64,000 nucleotides of DNA, taken from assembly GCF_014077095.1 (NCBI RefSeq), contig NZ_JACGVG010000035.1, positions 372,001-436,000 on the forward strand, given 5' to 3'. The notes beneath the pieces were generated by a model. The model saw only the letters and a list, made by a program, of their open reading frames with translations. It was not told where the DNA came from and made no database searches. The DNA comes from Colwellia sp. MB02u-6. GTDB taxonomy: Bacteria; Pseudomonadota; Gammaproteobacteria; Enterobacterales; Alteromonadaceae. A program made the translations under genes and the position numbers. Each line of letters starts with the position of its first letter. Position 1 is the first letter of the stretch. Below are positions 56,664 through 64,000 of this stretch, one piece after another.

Positions 56664-57791
56664 ATGGATTCTTTAAAATTATTGTGGATGTCTACAGGCC
56701 TAGCAAACTTTGAATTAGGCCAAGTGATCATGATGCTAGTAGGTTGTGGTTTACTTTATCTTGCTATTGCGCGTAACTTTGAACCGCTATTATTAGTGCC
56801 GATGGGTTTTGGTGCTATTTTAACTAATATTCCTGCTGCTGGCTTTTCTGAAGTAGGTGGCTTGTTGCATTACATTTACTACGCTGGAATTGATACTGGC
56901 ATATTCCCGTTACTGATCTTTATGGGCGTTGGTGCCATGACAGATTTTGGCGCGTTGATTGCCAATCCTAAAACATTGCTACTAGGTGCTGCTGCGCAAT
57001 TTGGCATATTCGCCACTTTGTTTGGTGCCATAGCGTTGAACTTTGTTGGTCTAGACTTCTCTATGAAAGATGCCTCAGCTATCGCTATCATTGGCGGAGC
57101 AGATGGTCCAACTGCGATATTTTTAGCTTCAAAACTTGCCCCTGACTTACTGGGCGCGATTGCTGTTGCAGCCTATTCATATATGGCGTTAGTACCGATT
57201 ATTCAACCGCCTATTATGCGAGCATTAACCACAGAAGATGAACGTAAAATTGAGATGGCGCAATTACGTCATGTTACCAAAGTTGAGAAGATTATTTTCC
57301 CACTGGGCGTTTTAATGATGACAATTTTCTTTTTACCGGCAGCAACGCCGTTAGTGGGGATGTTTTGTTTGGGTAACTTAATGCGCGAGTGTGGCGTGGT
57401 AGACCGCCTAAGTTCGACAGCACAAAATGAGTTAATTAATATTGTCACTATCTTCTTAGGACTAGGTGTTGGTTCTAAGTTAAGCGCTGAGCATTTCTTA
57501 AATGCTAAAACTTTAGGCATACTCGCGTTAGGCGCAGTAGCGTTTTCTATTGGTACTGCTACGGGTGTGTTAATGGCGAAGCTAATGAATAAATTTGCTA
57601 AAGAAAAAGTTAATCCACTCATTGGTGCCGCGGGTGTATCGGCAGTGCCAATGGCTGCTCGCGTCGCTAACAAGGTCGGTTTAGAGGCTAATCCGCATAA
57701 CTTCTTACTTATGCATGCGATGGGGCCAAACGTTGCTGGTGTGTTAGGTTCAGCGGTTGCTGCCGGCATATTGTTAGCTTTAGTCGGATAA
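56664..57791 (+). CDS. oadB: Oxaloacetate decarboxylase, beta subunit (Na+ pump)
   Basis: 375 residues, about nine membrane helices. Landmarks: ESLL-like start [37 protein letters not shown] with the Asp needed for Na+ transport, and the C-terminal [19 protein letters not shown]. It starts 8 nt after oadA. The terminator at 57813-57840 ends the operon. Confidence 0.96.
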   Translation: MDSLKLLWMSTGLANFELGQVIMMLVGCGLLYLAIARNFEPLLLVPMGFGAILTNIPAAGFSEVGGLLHYIYYAGIDTGIFPLLIFMGVGAMTDFGALIANPKTLLLGAAAQFGIFATLFGAIALNFVGLDFSMKDASAIAIIGGADGPTAIFLASKLAPDLLGAIAVAAYSYMALVPIIQPPIMRALTTEDERKIEMAQLRHVTKVEKIIFPLGVLMMTIFFLPAATPLVGMFCLGNLMRECGVVDRLSSTAQNELINIVTIFLGLGVGSKLSAEHFLNAKTLGILALGAVAFSIGTATGVLMAKLMNKFAKEKVNPLIGAAGVSAVPMAARVANKVGLEANPHNFLLMHAMGPNVAGVLGSAVAAGILLALVG

Positions 57792-57812
57792 CTTTACAAC
57801 AGAGACAATATT

Positions 57813-57840
57813 AAAAAAGGAGCCATGTGCTCCTTTTTTT
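57813..57840. terminator. Bidirectional terminator between oadB and pdxH
   Basis: AAAAAAGGAGC / GCTCCTTTTTT with CATGT loop; serves the convergent genes. Confidence 0.85.
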
Positions 57841-57895
57841 CTTGATGGTATACGTTAGCAGTATTAAATTGTTACTGTGTTTAAGGTTATGGTGT

Positions 57896-58549
57896 TTAAG
57901 GCTGCAGTTTGAAATTTTTCCATTGATTGTTATGTTGTTTAAAACAAACCCTGTCATGCAAACGGCTCGCTCGGCCTTGCCAAAACTCTATATAGTTTGG
58001 TTTAATGCGCCAGCCACCCCAAAACTCAGGTAAAGGTACTGAGTTACCAGCAAATTTTTTCGTGTAATAAGCAACGCTATCAGCCAGTTCAGTTTCAGTT
58101 TGAATTTCGCTACTTTGTTTTGATGCCCAAGCGCCAATTTGGCTGCCACGATCACGGCTATGAAAATATTTTGCTGACTGCTCAGCACTGACTTTTTCCA
58201 CATTGCCTTCAATGCGAATTTGACGTTGCAATACATTCCAGTGAAATAGCAGTGCAATTTTGTCATTTTTATTTAACTCTTGGCTCTTTCTACTGCTGTA
58301 ATTGGTATAGAAGATAAAGCCATCTTGGTTAAACTCTTTTAATAACACCATACGACAGCTTGGTTGCCCGTCTTGGTTTACACTACTGACAGACATTGCC
58401 TCGGGCAATAAAACACCCGATTTATTGGCATCATCAAACCAAAGTTTAAATAATGAAAAAGGATCGGCATTTTCATTAATGGGTGGCAATGGTAAGGCAA
58501 CGCCTTGACCAAAGGTAAATAAGCAGCGCAATTTTTCAAATAAAGTCAT
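57896..58549 (-). CDS. pdxH: Pyridoxamine 5'-phosphate oxidase
   Basis: 217 residues. FMN- and PLP-binding landmarks: PSCRMVLLKEFNQDGFIFYTNY, SRKSQELNKNDKIALLFHW, and the C-terminal PEFWGGWRIKPNYIEFWQGR. It oxidises pyridoxamine/pyridoxine phosphate to PLP. Convergent with oadB. Confidence 0.95.
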   Translation of the reverse strand: MTLFEKLRCLFTFGQGVALPLPPINENADPFSLFKLWFDDANKSGVLLPEAMSVSSVNQDGQPSCRMVLLKEFNQDGFIFYTNYSSRKSQELNKNDKIALLFHWNVLQRQIRIEGNVEKVSAEQSAKYFHSRDRGSQIGAWASKQSSEIQTETELADSVAYYTKKFAGNSVPLPEFWGGWRIKPNYIEFWQGRASRLHDRVCFKQHNNQWKNFKLQP

Positions 58550-58697
58550 AATGTAGGATCATTAAGTAGCGAAGATATTAGACTAATAATATCAGCTTTA
58601 TGTCATAAACAAATCGTTACTGATAAAATATTATCGATAATATTTACTGCGGGCTTCTAACTGAGTGGTAAAACTCAACTTTTTTCCACATCATGGA

Positions 58698-58877
58698 TTA
58701 GATATCCCAATTATCTATGTCATCGAGTAATGCTTTGAGGCGTTTTTTTGCTAATAAGTCTTCAATACGTTTTCTGACTTCGCTGTTATGGCCGGCCTGC
58801 TTGCCTTTAGGTAAGTCTTTGTCATAACTGTCCTGTTTGAAGTCTAGGCTAGCGTCATCTGTGAAGTCGTCGCACAT
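58698..58877 (-). CDS. Small PA3496-family-like protein
   Basis: 59 residues: MCDDFTDDASLDFKQDSYDK, then a basic helical segment EVRKRIEDLLAKKRLKALLDD ending NWDI. The RRxIEDxLxxxxLxxxLD pattern resembles the PA3496 family of small envelope-linked proteins; the match is from memory. It has an acidic N-terminus and a basic helix. Own upstream region, leftward. Confidence 0.65.
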   Translation of the reverse strand: MCDDFTDDASLDFKQDSYDKDLPKGKQAGHNSEVRKRIEDLLAKKRLKALLDDIDNWDI

Positions 58878-59217
58878 TTTTTATACCTATGGCTTTTACA
58901 GTATTTTCTGTAATTACAATAAATAGTGGCTTAAACCTGTTAATGCTAGCTAAGGGGTAAATTTAATCCTATTTATTGTCATTATTGTAAATTTAACAAA
59001 GATAGACAATTTGAACATAGGCAACTAATGGCAGATTTTCAACTAATTACTTTTATTCTAAAAAATGCTGTACTAAAAATGCTAAGTGACATTCTCTACC
59101 GTGCAGTTATTTAGCTTTGATTAGTGCTTAGATTGCAGCTCTGCTAAGCTGCACCTCGCAATGAATTGGCTATATATCTCTTGGTGTTAGCCAAGATACT
59201 TTTTAAGGTTAAATAGT
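58878..59217. other. Intergenic region before tmcA
   Basis: Divergent promoter region of the small protein gene and tmcA; nothing else recognised. Confidence 0.4.
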
Positions 59218-61512
59218 ATGTCGAAAGAAAGTTTTTCTCACTGGTGTTTGCAGCTACAGCAACAAACTCAGGCTAAGCGTTGGCGTAGTTTGGTGGTTTT
59301 AGTGGGTGATGCTGCCTGGACTACTGAACAGCTTGAGACAAGTTTAACTTTATTTTTACCCGCCCAAGAGTCAAATGAGAAGATCGATAAACAAGGTCTT
59401 TTTTATGGCGAACTTGCCCATACTAGTCGCGCTAATCAGTTAATTTCAGTCAATCGAAAAAATTATGCTCAGTACTTAGGTACTGAGCAAGACGTTATTG
59501 TATTTGCGGTAGAAAGTAAGGGTGATAATGATGCCCGCCATATCGAAAGTGATTTTGACGTTGATGCCTTTGCTGCGCTTTCGGGCACTTTAGTGGCTGG
59601 TGGCGTATTTTTACTTTTATTAAAGCCGTCGCAAGTCGAGCAGGTTAACAAAGCGCAATCGCAAGACTATTTTCTTCAGCGTTTTATGCTGCAATTATCC
59701 GCTGAACATTGTTATTTCATTAGACAAGATAAACCCGAATTTCCAGCGTTATTGTCTTTGAATAAAACAGCGCTAGACAATCGTGCTAATGATGGGAAAT
59801 TAAGTACCACTCAACAAGTAAAAAATCTGCCATACGGCTGTTTCACTCAAGAACAAGTGTTAGCGGTTGAGGCTATGCTCAAGGTATTGTCGGGTCATAG
59901 AGATAGGCCTTTGGTACTAACCGCTGATCGTGGTCGGGGTAAGTCTTCAGCTTTAGCACTTGCGGCATGTCAAATGTTGGCTAATGCTAAACAGCCACTA
60001 AAAATCATGATCACGGCGGCAAGTAAACCAGCGCTTAAGGTGTTTTTTCAGCAAGTTGAAACACACTTGTCTGATGTCAAGGTTGGCGTAAATAGTGTAG
60101 AACATGCCAATGGCAGTATTATTTTTTATGCTATCGATGTGCTGTTAAAAGAGCAACCTGAAGCTAGTATAGTCATGGTTGATGAAGCTGCCGCCTTGCC
60201 AGTCTATCTTTTGCAGCAATTACTTAGTCATTATCATCGCTTAATATTCGCCACGACTATTCATGGTTATGAAGGCGCAGGTCGCGGCTTTAGTCTGAAG
60301 TTTGGTCTGGTTTTACAGCGTTTGACGCCGAATTGGCGCAAAATACACATTAATGAAGCTATTCGCTGGGCAAGTGATGACCCACTCGAGCAATTCGTTT
60401 TTGCTAGTTGTTTGCTAAACGCTAAATTGCCCAATTACTCTAACACTTTATTACCCATAAATAATGCTATCCCTGAGAGCAAAAGTGAGGCTAATAATGC
60501 GCAAGCGCAAAGTGCTGTACTTTCGCAATATAAGCTAGTGACCGAGCTTGTTACCCCCATACAATTACTGCAAAACGAAACACTCTTACAGCAAGTTTTT
60601 GCAGTATTAGTAACAGCTCACTATCAAACATCACCCAGTGATCTAAAGTTACTGCTAAACAATAGCGCTATATCATTGTTTGTACTTAAACATGAAAACG
60701 ATATTTTAGGTGTTGTTATGCTTATGCGAGAAGGGCACGCAGATGAAACACTGGTTGAGCTAATTCGTGAAAATCAGCGTCGGTTACGCGATCAATTTTT
60801 ACCACAATCATTATTGATGCATTGTGGCATTAAGGAAAGTTTTAATTATAGTTATCAACGTGTAATGCGTATTGCGATACATCCTCAATTTCAGGGTCAA
60901 GGCTTAGGTAGACACTTTTTAAGTGCTATTGAACGCCATATTACACGCCAAGGCATAGATTTTATTGGCGCTAGTTTTGCGGGCAACGCCACTCTGCTCA
61001 AGTTTTGGCAGCAAGCTGGCTTCGCCGTTGCCCGAGTAGGGTTTAGTAAAGACAAAGCCAGCGGTGAGCATTCTTGTTTGGTGACTAAAGCCTTAACGCC
61101 TAATGCCAGCCATTTACAGCAAGTGATTGTTGAGCAGTTTTACCAACAATTTGATTATTGGCTAACTGATGAGTTTACCCAACTGCCAGCCAAATTAGTC
61201 TGGCAGTTACTCAAGGGCAATACGACGTTAAAAACATCAGTACTAACGCGTGATATTTTGCAAAGTGTTAACGACTTTACTTCTGGCCAACGTCAATTTA
61301 GCAGCTGTGTTTATGCGCTACACCACTGGCTATTAAGGCATTGTACTGAACAGTTTAATCCTGAAGTATTACCTTTGCTTGCGCGTATTTTACAAAAAAA
61401 TAGTATTGAAAAAGTTTGCCAACAGTATGGTTTTACCGGTAAAAAAGCCTTAAACCAACACCTAATCAACTTTATTAGGGCTCATCAAGTGCTAGCCATA
61501 AGTTGTAAATAG
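59218..61512 (+). CDS. tmcA: tRNA(Met) cytidine acetyltransferase
   Basis: 764 residues. Order: N-terminal domain, RecA-like ATPase/helicase module with Walker A (ADRGRGKSSALALA) and DEAAALP, GNAT acetyltransferase domain (RIAIHPQFQGQGLGRHFLSA), and a C-terminal tRNA-binding domain. It makes N4-acetylcytidine at the wobble position of elongator tRNA-Met. Ribosome site TTTTTAAGG then TTAAATAGT. Confidence 0.95.
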   Translation: MSKESFSHWCLQLQQQTQAKRWRSLVVLVGDAAWTTEQLETSLTLFLPAQESNEKIDKQGLFYGELAHTSRANQLISVNRKNYAQYLGTEQDVIVFAVESKGDNDARHIESDFDVDAFAALSGTLVAGGVFLLLLKPSQVEQVNKAQSQDYFLQRFMLQLSAEHCYFIRQDKPEFPALLSLNKTALDNRANDGKLSTTQQVKNLPYGCFTQEQVLAVEAMLKVLSGHRDRPLVLTADRGRGKSSALALAACQMLANAKQPLKIMITAASKPALKVFFQQVETHLSDVKVGVNSVEHANGSIIFYAIDVLLKEQPEASIVMVDEAAALPVYLLQQLLSHYHRLIFATTIHGYEGAGRGFSLKFGLVLQRLTPNWRKIHINEAIRWASDDPLEQFVFASCLLNAKLPNYSNTLLPINNAIPESKSEANNAQAQSAVLSQYKLVTELVTPIQLLQNETLLQQVFAVLVTAHYQTSPSDLKLLLNNSAISLFVLKHENDILGVVMLMREGHADETLVELIRENQRRLRDQFLPQSLLMHCGIKESFNYSYQRVMRIAIHPQFQGQGLGRHFLSAIERHITRQGIDFIGASFAGNATLLKFWQQAGFAVARVGFSKDKASGEHSCLVTKALTPNASHLQQVIVEQFYQQFDYWLTDEFTQLPAKLVWQLLKGNTTLKTSVLTRDILQSVNDFTSGQRQFSSCVYALHHWLLRHCTEQFNPEVLPLLARILQKNSIEKVCQQYGFTGKKALNQHLINFIRAHQVLAISCK

Positions 61513-61532
61513 TCAGCGCTATACCCAGTTGG

Positions 61533-61769
61533 TTAATCAACTGGGTATTCAGCAAGATCGTAACGCCATTGCCAATAATTTTTCATCTTATGATAGCTGC
61601 AATGATTATCAGCTATTTGATCAAAGTCGTCATGTTGCATAATTGCATTGATCGCAACACATATCTTTGCCAGTGACTGTTTGTTCGCTGATGGCTTGCA
61701 GCCACAAACACAGGTTTCTATCCAGGCTTCTAAACAGTAAATATCAACAATAGGTGATTCTGTGGTCAT
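61533..61769 (-). CDS. Small Cys-containing protein, second gene of a Fur-box-linked pair
   Basis: 78 residues with a Cys-x-Cys-x-Cys-like CVCGCKPS and another Cys pair (ICVAINAIM; HCSYHK); rich in Trp near the end (NYWQWRYDLAEYPVD). No signal peptide. It overlaps the stop of the upstream gene by 4 nt (ATGA), so the two are translationally coupled. I do not recognise it; metal or FeS binding is possible. Confidence 0.65.
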   Translation of the reverse strand: MTTESPIVDIYCLEAWIETCVCGCKPSANKQSLAKICVAINAIMQHDDFDQIADNHCSYHKMKNYWQWRYDLAEYPVD

Positions 61770-61990
61770 TGTATTTCTCCAGCGCTTTTTAAGTCAGTCG
61801 TTAAATGAGTTGTTGAATGAATACTTAAGTTCAGCAAAGACTGCCATAAGGTACTACGGGCATTGTTGTTTAGGCATCTACAGTTATGGCCTGTTAACGC
61901 GCCTGAGCTAATTAATTTTGCTAACAATAAAGCTGAAATTTCAACTTTGACTTTACCTCTACAGCCTTCATTTATTTGTCTTGATCCCAT
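61766..61990 (-). CDS. Small protein, first gene of a Fur-box-linked pair
   Basis: 74 residues: basic start MGSRQINEGCRGKVKVEIS, then a helical ALLLAKLISSGALTGHNCRC and a polar tail. Three Cys. Upstream on the minus strand, 68-90 bp away, is a 23-bp Fur-type palindrome. Function unknown; regulation suggests a role in iron limitation. Confidence 0.62.
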   Translation of the reverse strand: MGSRQINEGCRGKVKVEISALLLAKLISSGALTGHNCRCLNNNARSTLWQSLLNLSIHSTTHLTTDLKSAGEIQ

Positions 61991-62057
61991 TATTCATCCT
62001 TATTATTTTTGATAAAACAGGTTTGTTAAAAACAATAATTGAAAACACAATCAAATA

Positions 62058-62080
62058 CAAATGATAATTATTATCATTTG
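62058..62080. promoter_or_regulatory. Fur box
   Basis: Perfect 23-bp palindrome with core ATGATAATTATTATCAT, very close to the Fur consensus GATAATGATAATCATTATC. It lies in the promoter region of the leftward pair 61533-61990. Confidence 0.75.
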
Positions 62081-62165
62081 AGGGGTGTCTCTGTGCTGGT
62101 ATTATTATTTTAAGTGAGCCATTAAAATACAAGCGAGGTTTTATTTGAGGTATGCCAGGCAATAA

Positions 62166-62597
62166 GTTATTCGCGTTGAGAACTTAACCAAGCGTTATAA
62201 AGATGCTGTTGCGGTAAACAATATAAACTTTGCGATGCAAAAAGGTCATTGTTTTGGCTTGCTCGGCCCTAAGGGTGTTGGCAAGACTACGGCCATAGAA
62301 ATCATGCGAGGCATTATCAAAGTGAGCAATGGCTAGTTTTTTATTATGCTAAGCCCATTGATGAGTCAATATCGCAAAAAATTGGCATTCAATTTCAGCA
62401 TCCCCCCTTACAAGACTTTGTTACGATTAAAGAAACCATAACTCTATTTAGTGGCTGGCGTGCGTAAAATGATCACCGAAGCGGCAACATTAGCGAATAT
62501 CCGTTATCATGTAGCCATTTTGATGCTAATGAACGCGGTCCTTTTAACCTTAGGGGGCTTATTTATTTAGCTGGAATACTGTGCGCTAGTTAATTGA
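62166..62597 (+). pseudogene. ABC-transporter remnant
   Basis: In one frame: IRVENLTKRYKDAVAVNNIN, FGLLGPKGVGKTTAIEIMRG (Walker A, normally GPNGAGKTT). In another: KPIDESISQKIGIQFQHPPL, QDFVTIKETITLFSGW, the Q-loop region of ABC-2-type ATPases. Then a third piece, MITEAATLANIRYHVAILML, LLTLGGLFI, stop, which could be the end of a permease. The middle and 3' parts of the ATPase are gone; looks like a fused deletion fossil. Confidence 0.7.
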
Positions 62598-62643
62598 AGG
62601 TTAACGGCCGATTTTAACGCAAGACTGAGGGTACTATAACGTT

Positions 62644-63090
62644 ATGTTGTTAAAGATAGTGGGAATATTTTTTGTGGCATTAGCCTTTATTGGTGCTTTT
62701 TTACCTTTATTGCCCACCACACCTTTTTTATTAGTTGCCGCGGCCTGTTTTGCTAAGTCGTCGCCGCGATTGTATAACATGCTATTAGCCAATAAAGTGT
62801 TTGGGCCAATGATTTATCATTGGCAGCAATCTCGTTGCATTCCCAAACGCGCAAAAATGCTAGCTTTAAGTTCAATGGTTGTTGCTGTTTTGTGGTCGGG
62901 TTATATTTTGCCTACGGTTTGGTTAAAGGTGTTAGTGGTTGCCTTGGTTGTTTGGCCATTTGTTTTTCTTTGGCGTTTACCTATTTCTAATAGCCATCAG
63001 CAAATGCCATTAACAAACCATAGACCAGTAGGTAAATCGCCTGAAAAATCTAGTCCTGAAAAAGTAACCAAGAGCTCAGGGGGAAAGTAA
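62644..63090 (+). CDS. YbaN-family (DUF454) inner-membrane protein
   Basis: 148 residues with two or three hydrophobic segments. The DUF454 start FIGAFLPLLPTTPFLLVAAACFAKSSPR is diagnostic. Then a basic loop (CIPKRAKM), further helices and a polar C-terminal tail rich in Ser/Lys, longer than usual. Function unknown. Confidence 0.85.
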   Translation: MLLKIVGIFFVALAFIGAFLPLLPTTPFLLVAAACFAKSSPRLYNMLLANKVFGPMIYHWQQSRCIPKRAKMLALSSMVVAVLWSGYILPTVWLKVLVVALVVWPFVFLWRLPISNSHQQMPLTNHRPVGKSPEKSSPEKVTKSSGGK

Positions 63091-63115
63091 ATATTGAATA
63101 TTGTAGGTTAAAGCA

Positions 63116-63694
63116 CTAGGCCAGTGCTTTAACCACCAACTGGGCTAAATGGGGCGGTAAGGTTAAGCTTAAGGCAATTTCTTGGCCTTGCGTTGACATT
63201 TTTCGCCAAGTCAGCTGTAAAATACGAATGATTTTTTCTTCTTTATGTTTAGCGGCTAAGGCATCAAAGTAGTATTGTAAAAACACTAAGCAGGCTACGT
63301 CTTCTAAGGTTTGGCTTTCACTGTTTGATTTTAAGTTTTCTTTACGAATAATCGCCGCGCTAGTTTCAGCGGCGTCTTCACTATAGCCATGCTCAAGCAT
63401 TAGGGCTTTAGCGGTAGCCGCATGAAAAATGCCTAATTCTTTACGCCAGGTTAAATAACCTTTTTTGCCAATTGCGAAGTTGACACGTTTTAAATGCCAG
63501 CGTTTTACGTGCTGTGCACGAACCGCAACCTGTAAATTTTCACTTGCATCTGGCCAATGCTTCTCAAGACAAGTTGTCATGTATTGACCGTACAAAAGCT
63601 CTTTAGGTTGGCTAATGCCATCAACAATCGTGGTGTTGGTATCGGCTTTATTTATAGTGTCGATAGCATCTAATACTTTTTGTAGTTGAGTCAT
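63116..63694 (-). CDS. DUF4202-family protein
   Basis: 192 residues with landmarks DAIDTINKADTN, GISQPKELLYGQYMTTCLEK, RAQHVKRWHLKR, KGYLTWRKELGIFHA, TLEDVACLVFLQYYFDAL and TWRKMSTQG. His and Asp placement suggests an HD-like metal site, but the function is unknown. Leftward, convergent with the ybaN-like gene. Confidence 0.85.
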   Translation of the reverse strand: MTQLQKVLDAIDTINKADTNTTIVDGISQPKELLYGQYMTTCLEKHWPDASENLQVAVRAQHVKRWHLKRVNFAIGKKGYLTWRKELGIFHAATAKALMLEHGYSEDAAETSAAIIRKENLKSNSESQTLEDVACLVFLQYYFDALAAKHKEEKIIRILQLTWRKMSTQGQEIALSLTLPPHLAQLVVKALA

Positions 63695-63941
63695 AATGAT
63701 TAATTTTTATTTTTTGCAAAGGAAAACACCAGTTTACCCCGTTTTTTAATATATACAATCATGCTTTAAGACAAATATTGAGCATTTAAATGAAATTTTG
63801 TGCAACTAGATGCCTTGATCATATTGTTGTGTACACAGCTTTTCAGTATAATGTTTTCCCGTCCTACTAAATTTATTTTTTTAACCAAACATTAAATAAA
63901 TTTAGTGCAAAATTCCTGTTTTTCCTGACTCTGAGTATCGC

Positions 63942-64000
63942 ATGACAACTAGATATATTTTTGTTACTGGCGGCGTTGTATCGTCTCTTGGTAAAGGTAT
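63942..64000 (+). CDS. pyrG: CTP synthase, first codons only
   Basis: MTTRYIFVTGGVVSSLGKG is the invariant N-terminus of CTP synthase with its P-loop. The gene runs off the right edge. It converts UTP to CTP with glutamine. Confidence 0.95.
   Translation, partial: MTTRYIFVTGGVVSSLGKG

Overview
The window looks like part of the chromosome of a marine, AT-rich gammaproteobacterium of the Alteromonadales, most likely Colwellia or a close relative. The evidence is the gene set: a complete Na+-pumping NADH dehydrogenase (nqrA-F) with apbE and nqrM, a Na+-pumping oxaloacetate decarboxylase (oadGAB), FabV, TmcA, RlmG, and ampG/yajG/bolA in one neighbourhood. The genus is an inference; no 16S gene is present.

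Layout. 1-9300: housekeeping genes (prfB end, lysS, a YkvA-like protein, ampG, a cyclophilin, yajG, rlmG, an alkB-like gene, bolA). 9300-10230: a decayed TRAP-transporter receptor gene. 10231-19490: fabV, then nqrABCDEF-apbE-nqrM, a full set for making and flavinylating the Na+ pump. 19680-25400: a graveyard and accessory zone with a broken HupE/UreJ gene, a remnant of a zinc-ribbon/GIY-YIG-like nuclease, and a stretch that looks like integron cassettes without an integrase (attC-like hairpins, a lipoprotein cassette, a secreted-protein cassette) containing a dead IS110-type transposase. 25421-32600: dinB, a metallo-beta-lactamase-fold enzyme, a thermostable-hemolysin-family protein, a TPR protein, 1.6 kb with no clear gene, and an astacin-like protease. 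33184-36562: an SDR / TauD-like / AMP-ligase operon.

37034-44655 is the most interesting part. A non-classical chaperone-usher pilus operon runs leftward and a small operon (lone winged helix, EAL-domain protein, unknown protein) runs rightward. Each is preceded by its own cyclic-di-GMP-I (GEMM) riboswitch followed by an intrinsic terminator. The two aptamers face away from each other, share a 43-bp identical core, and enclose two long perfect palindromes (59 and 39 bp) with the same centre. The parts suggest a c-di-GMP circuit: the second messenger controls the pilus transcript and also the transcript of an enzyme likely to degrade it.

44751-64000: a large BACON-type lipoprotein, a recX remnant directly before alaS, csrA, a tRNA-Ser and a duplicated tRNA-Arg block, the oad operon behind a cluster of TTGTATACAA-type sites, pdxH, a small PA3496-like protein, tmcA, a Fur-box-linked pair of small Cys-containing proteins, an ABC-transporter remnant, ybaN-like and DUF4202 genes, and the first codons of pyrG. 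Many intergenic regions hold decayed genes whose in-frame stops fit simple C-to-T change of Gln codons, so the genome appears to be losing genes by point mutation.
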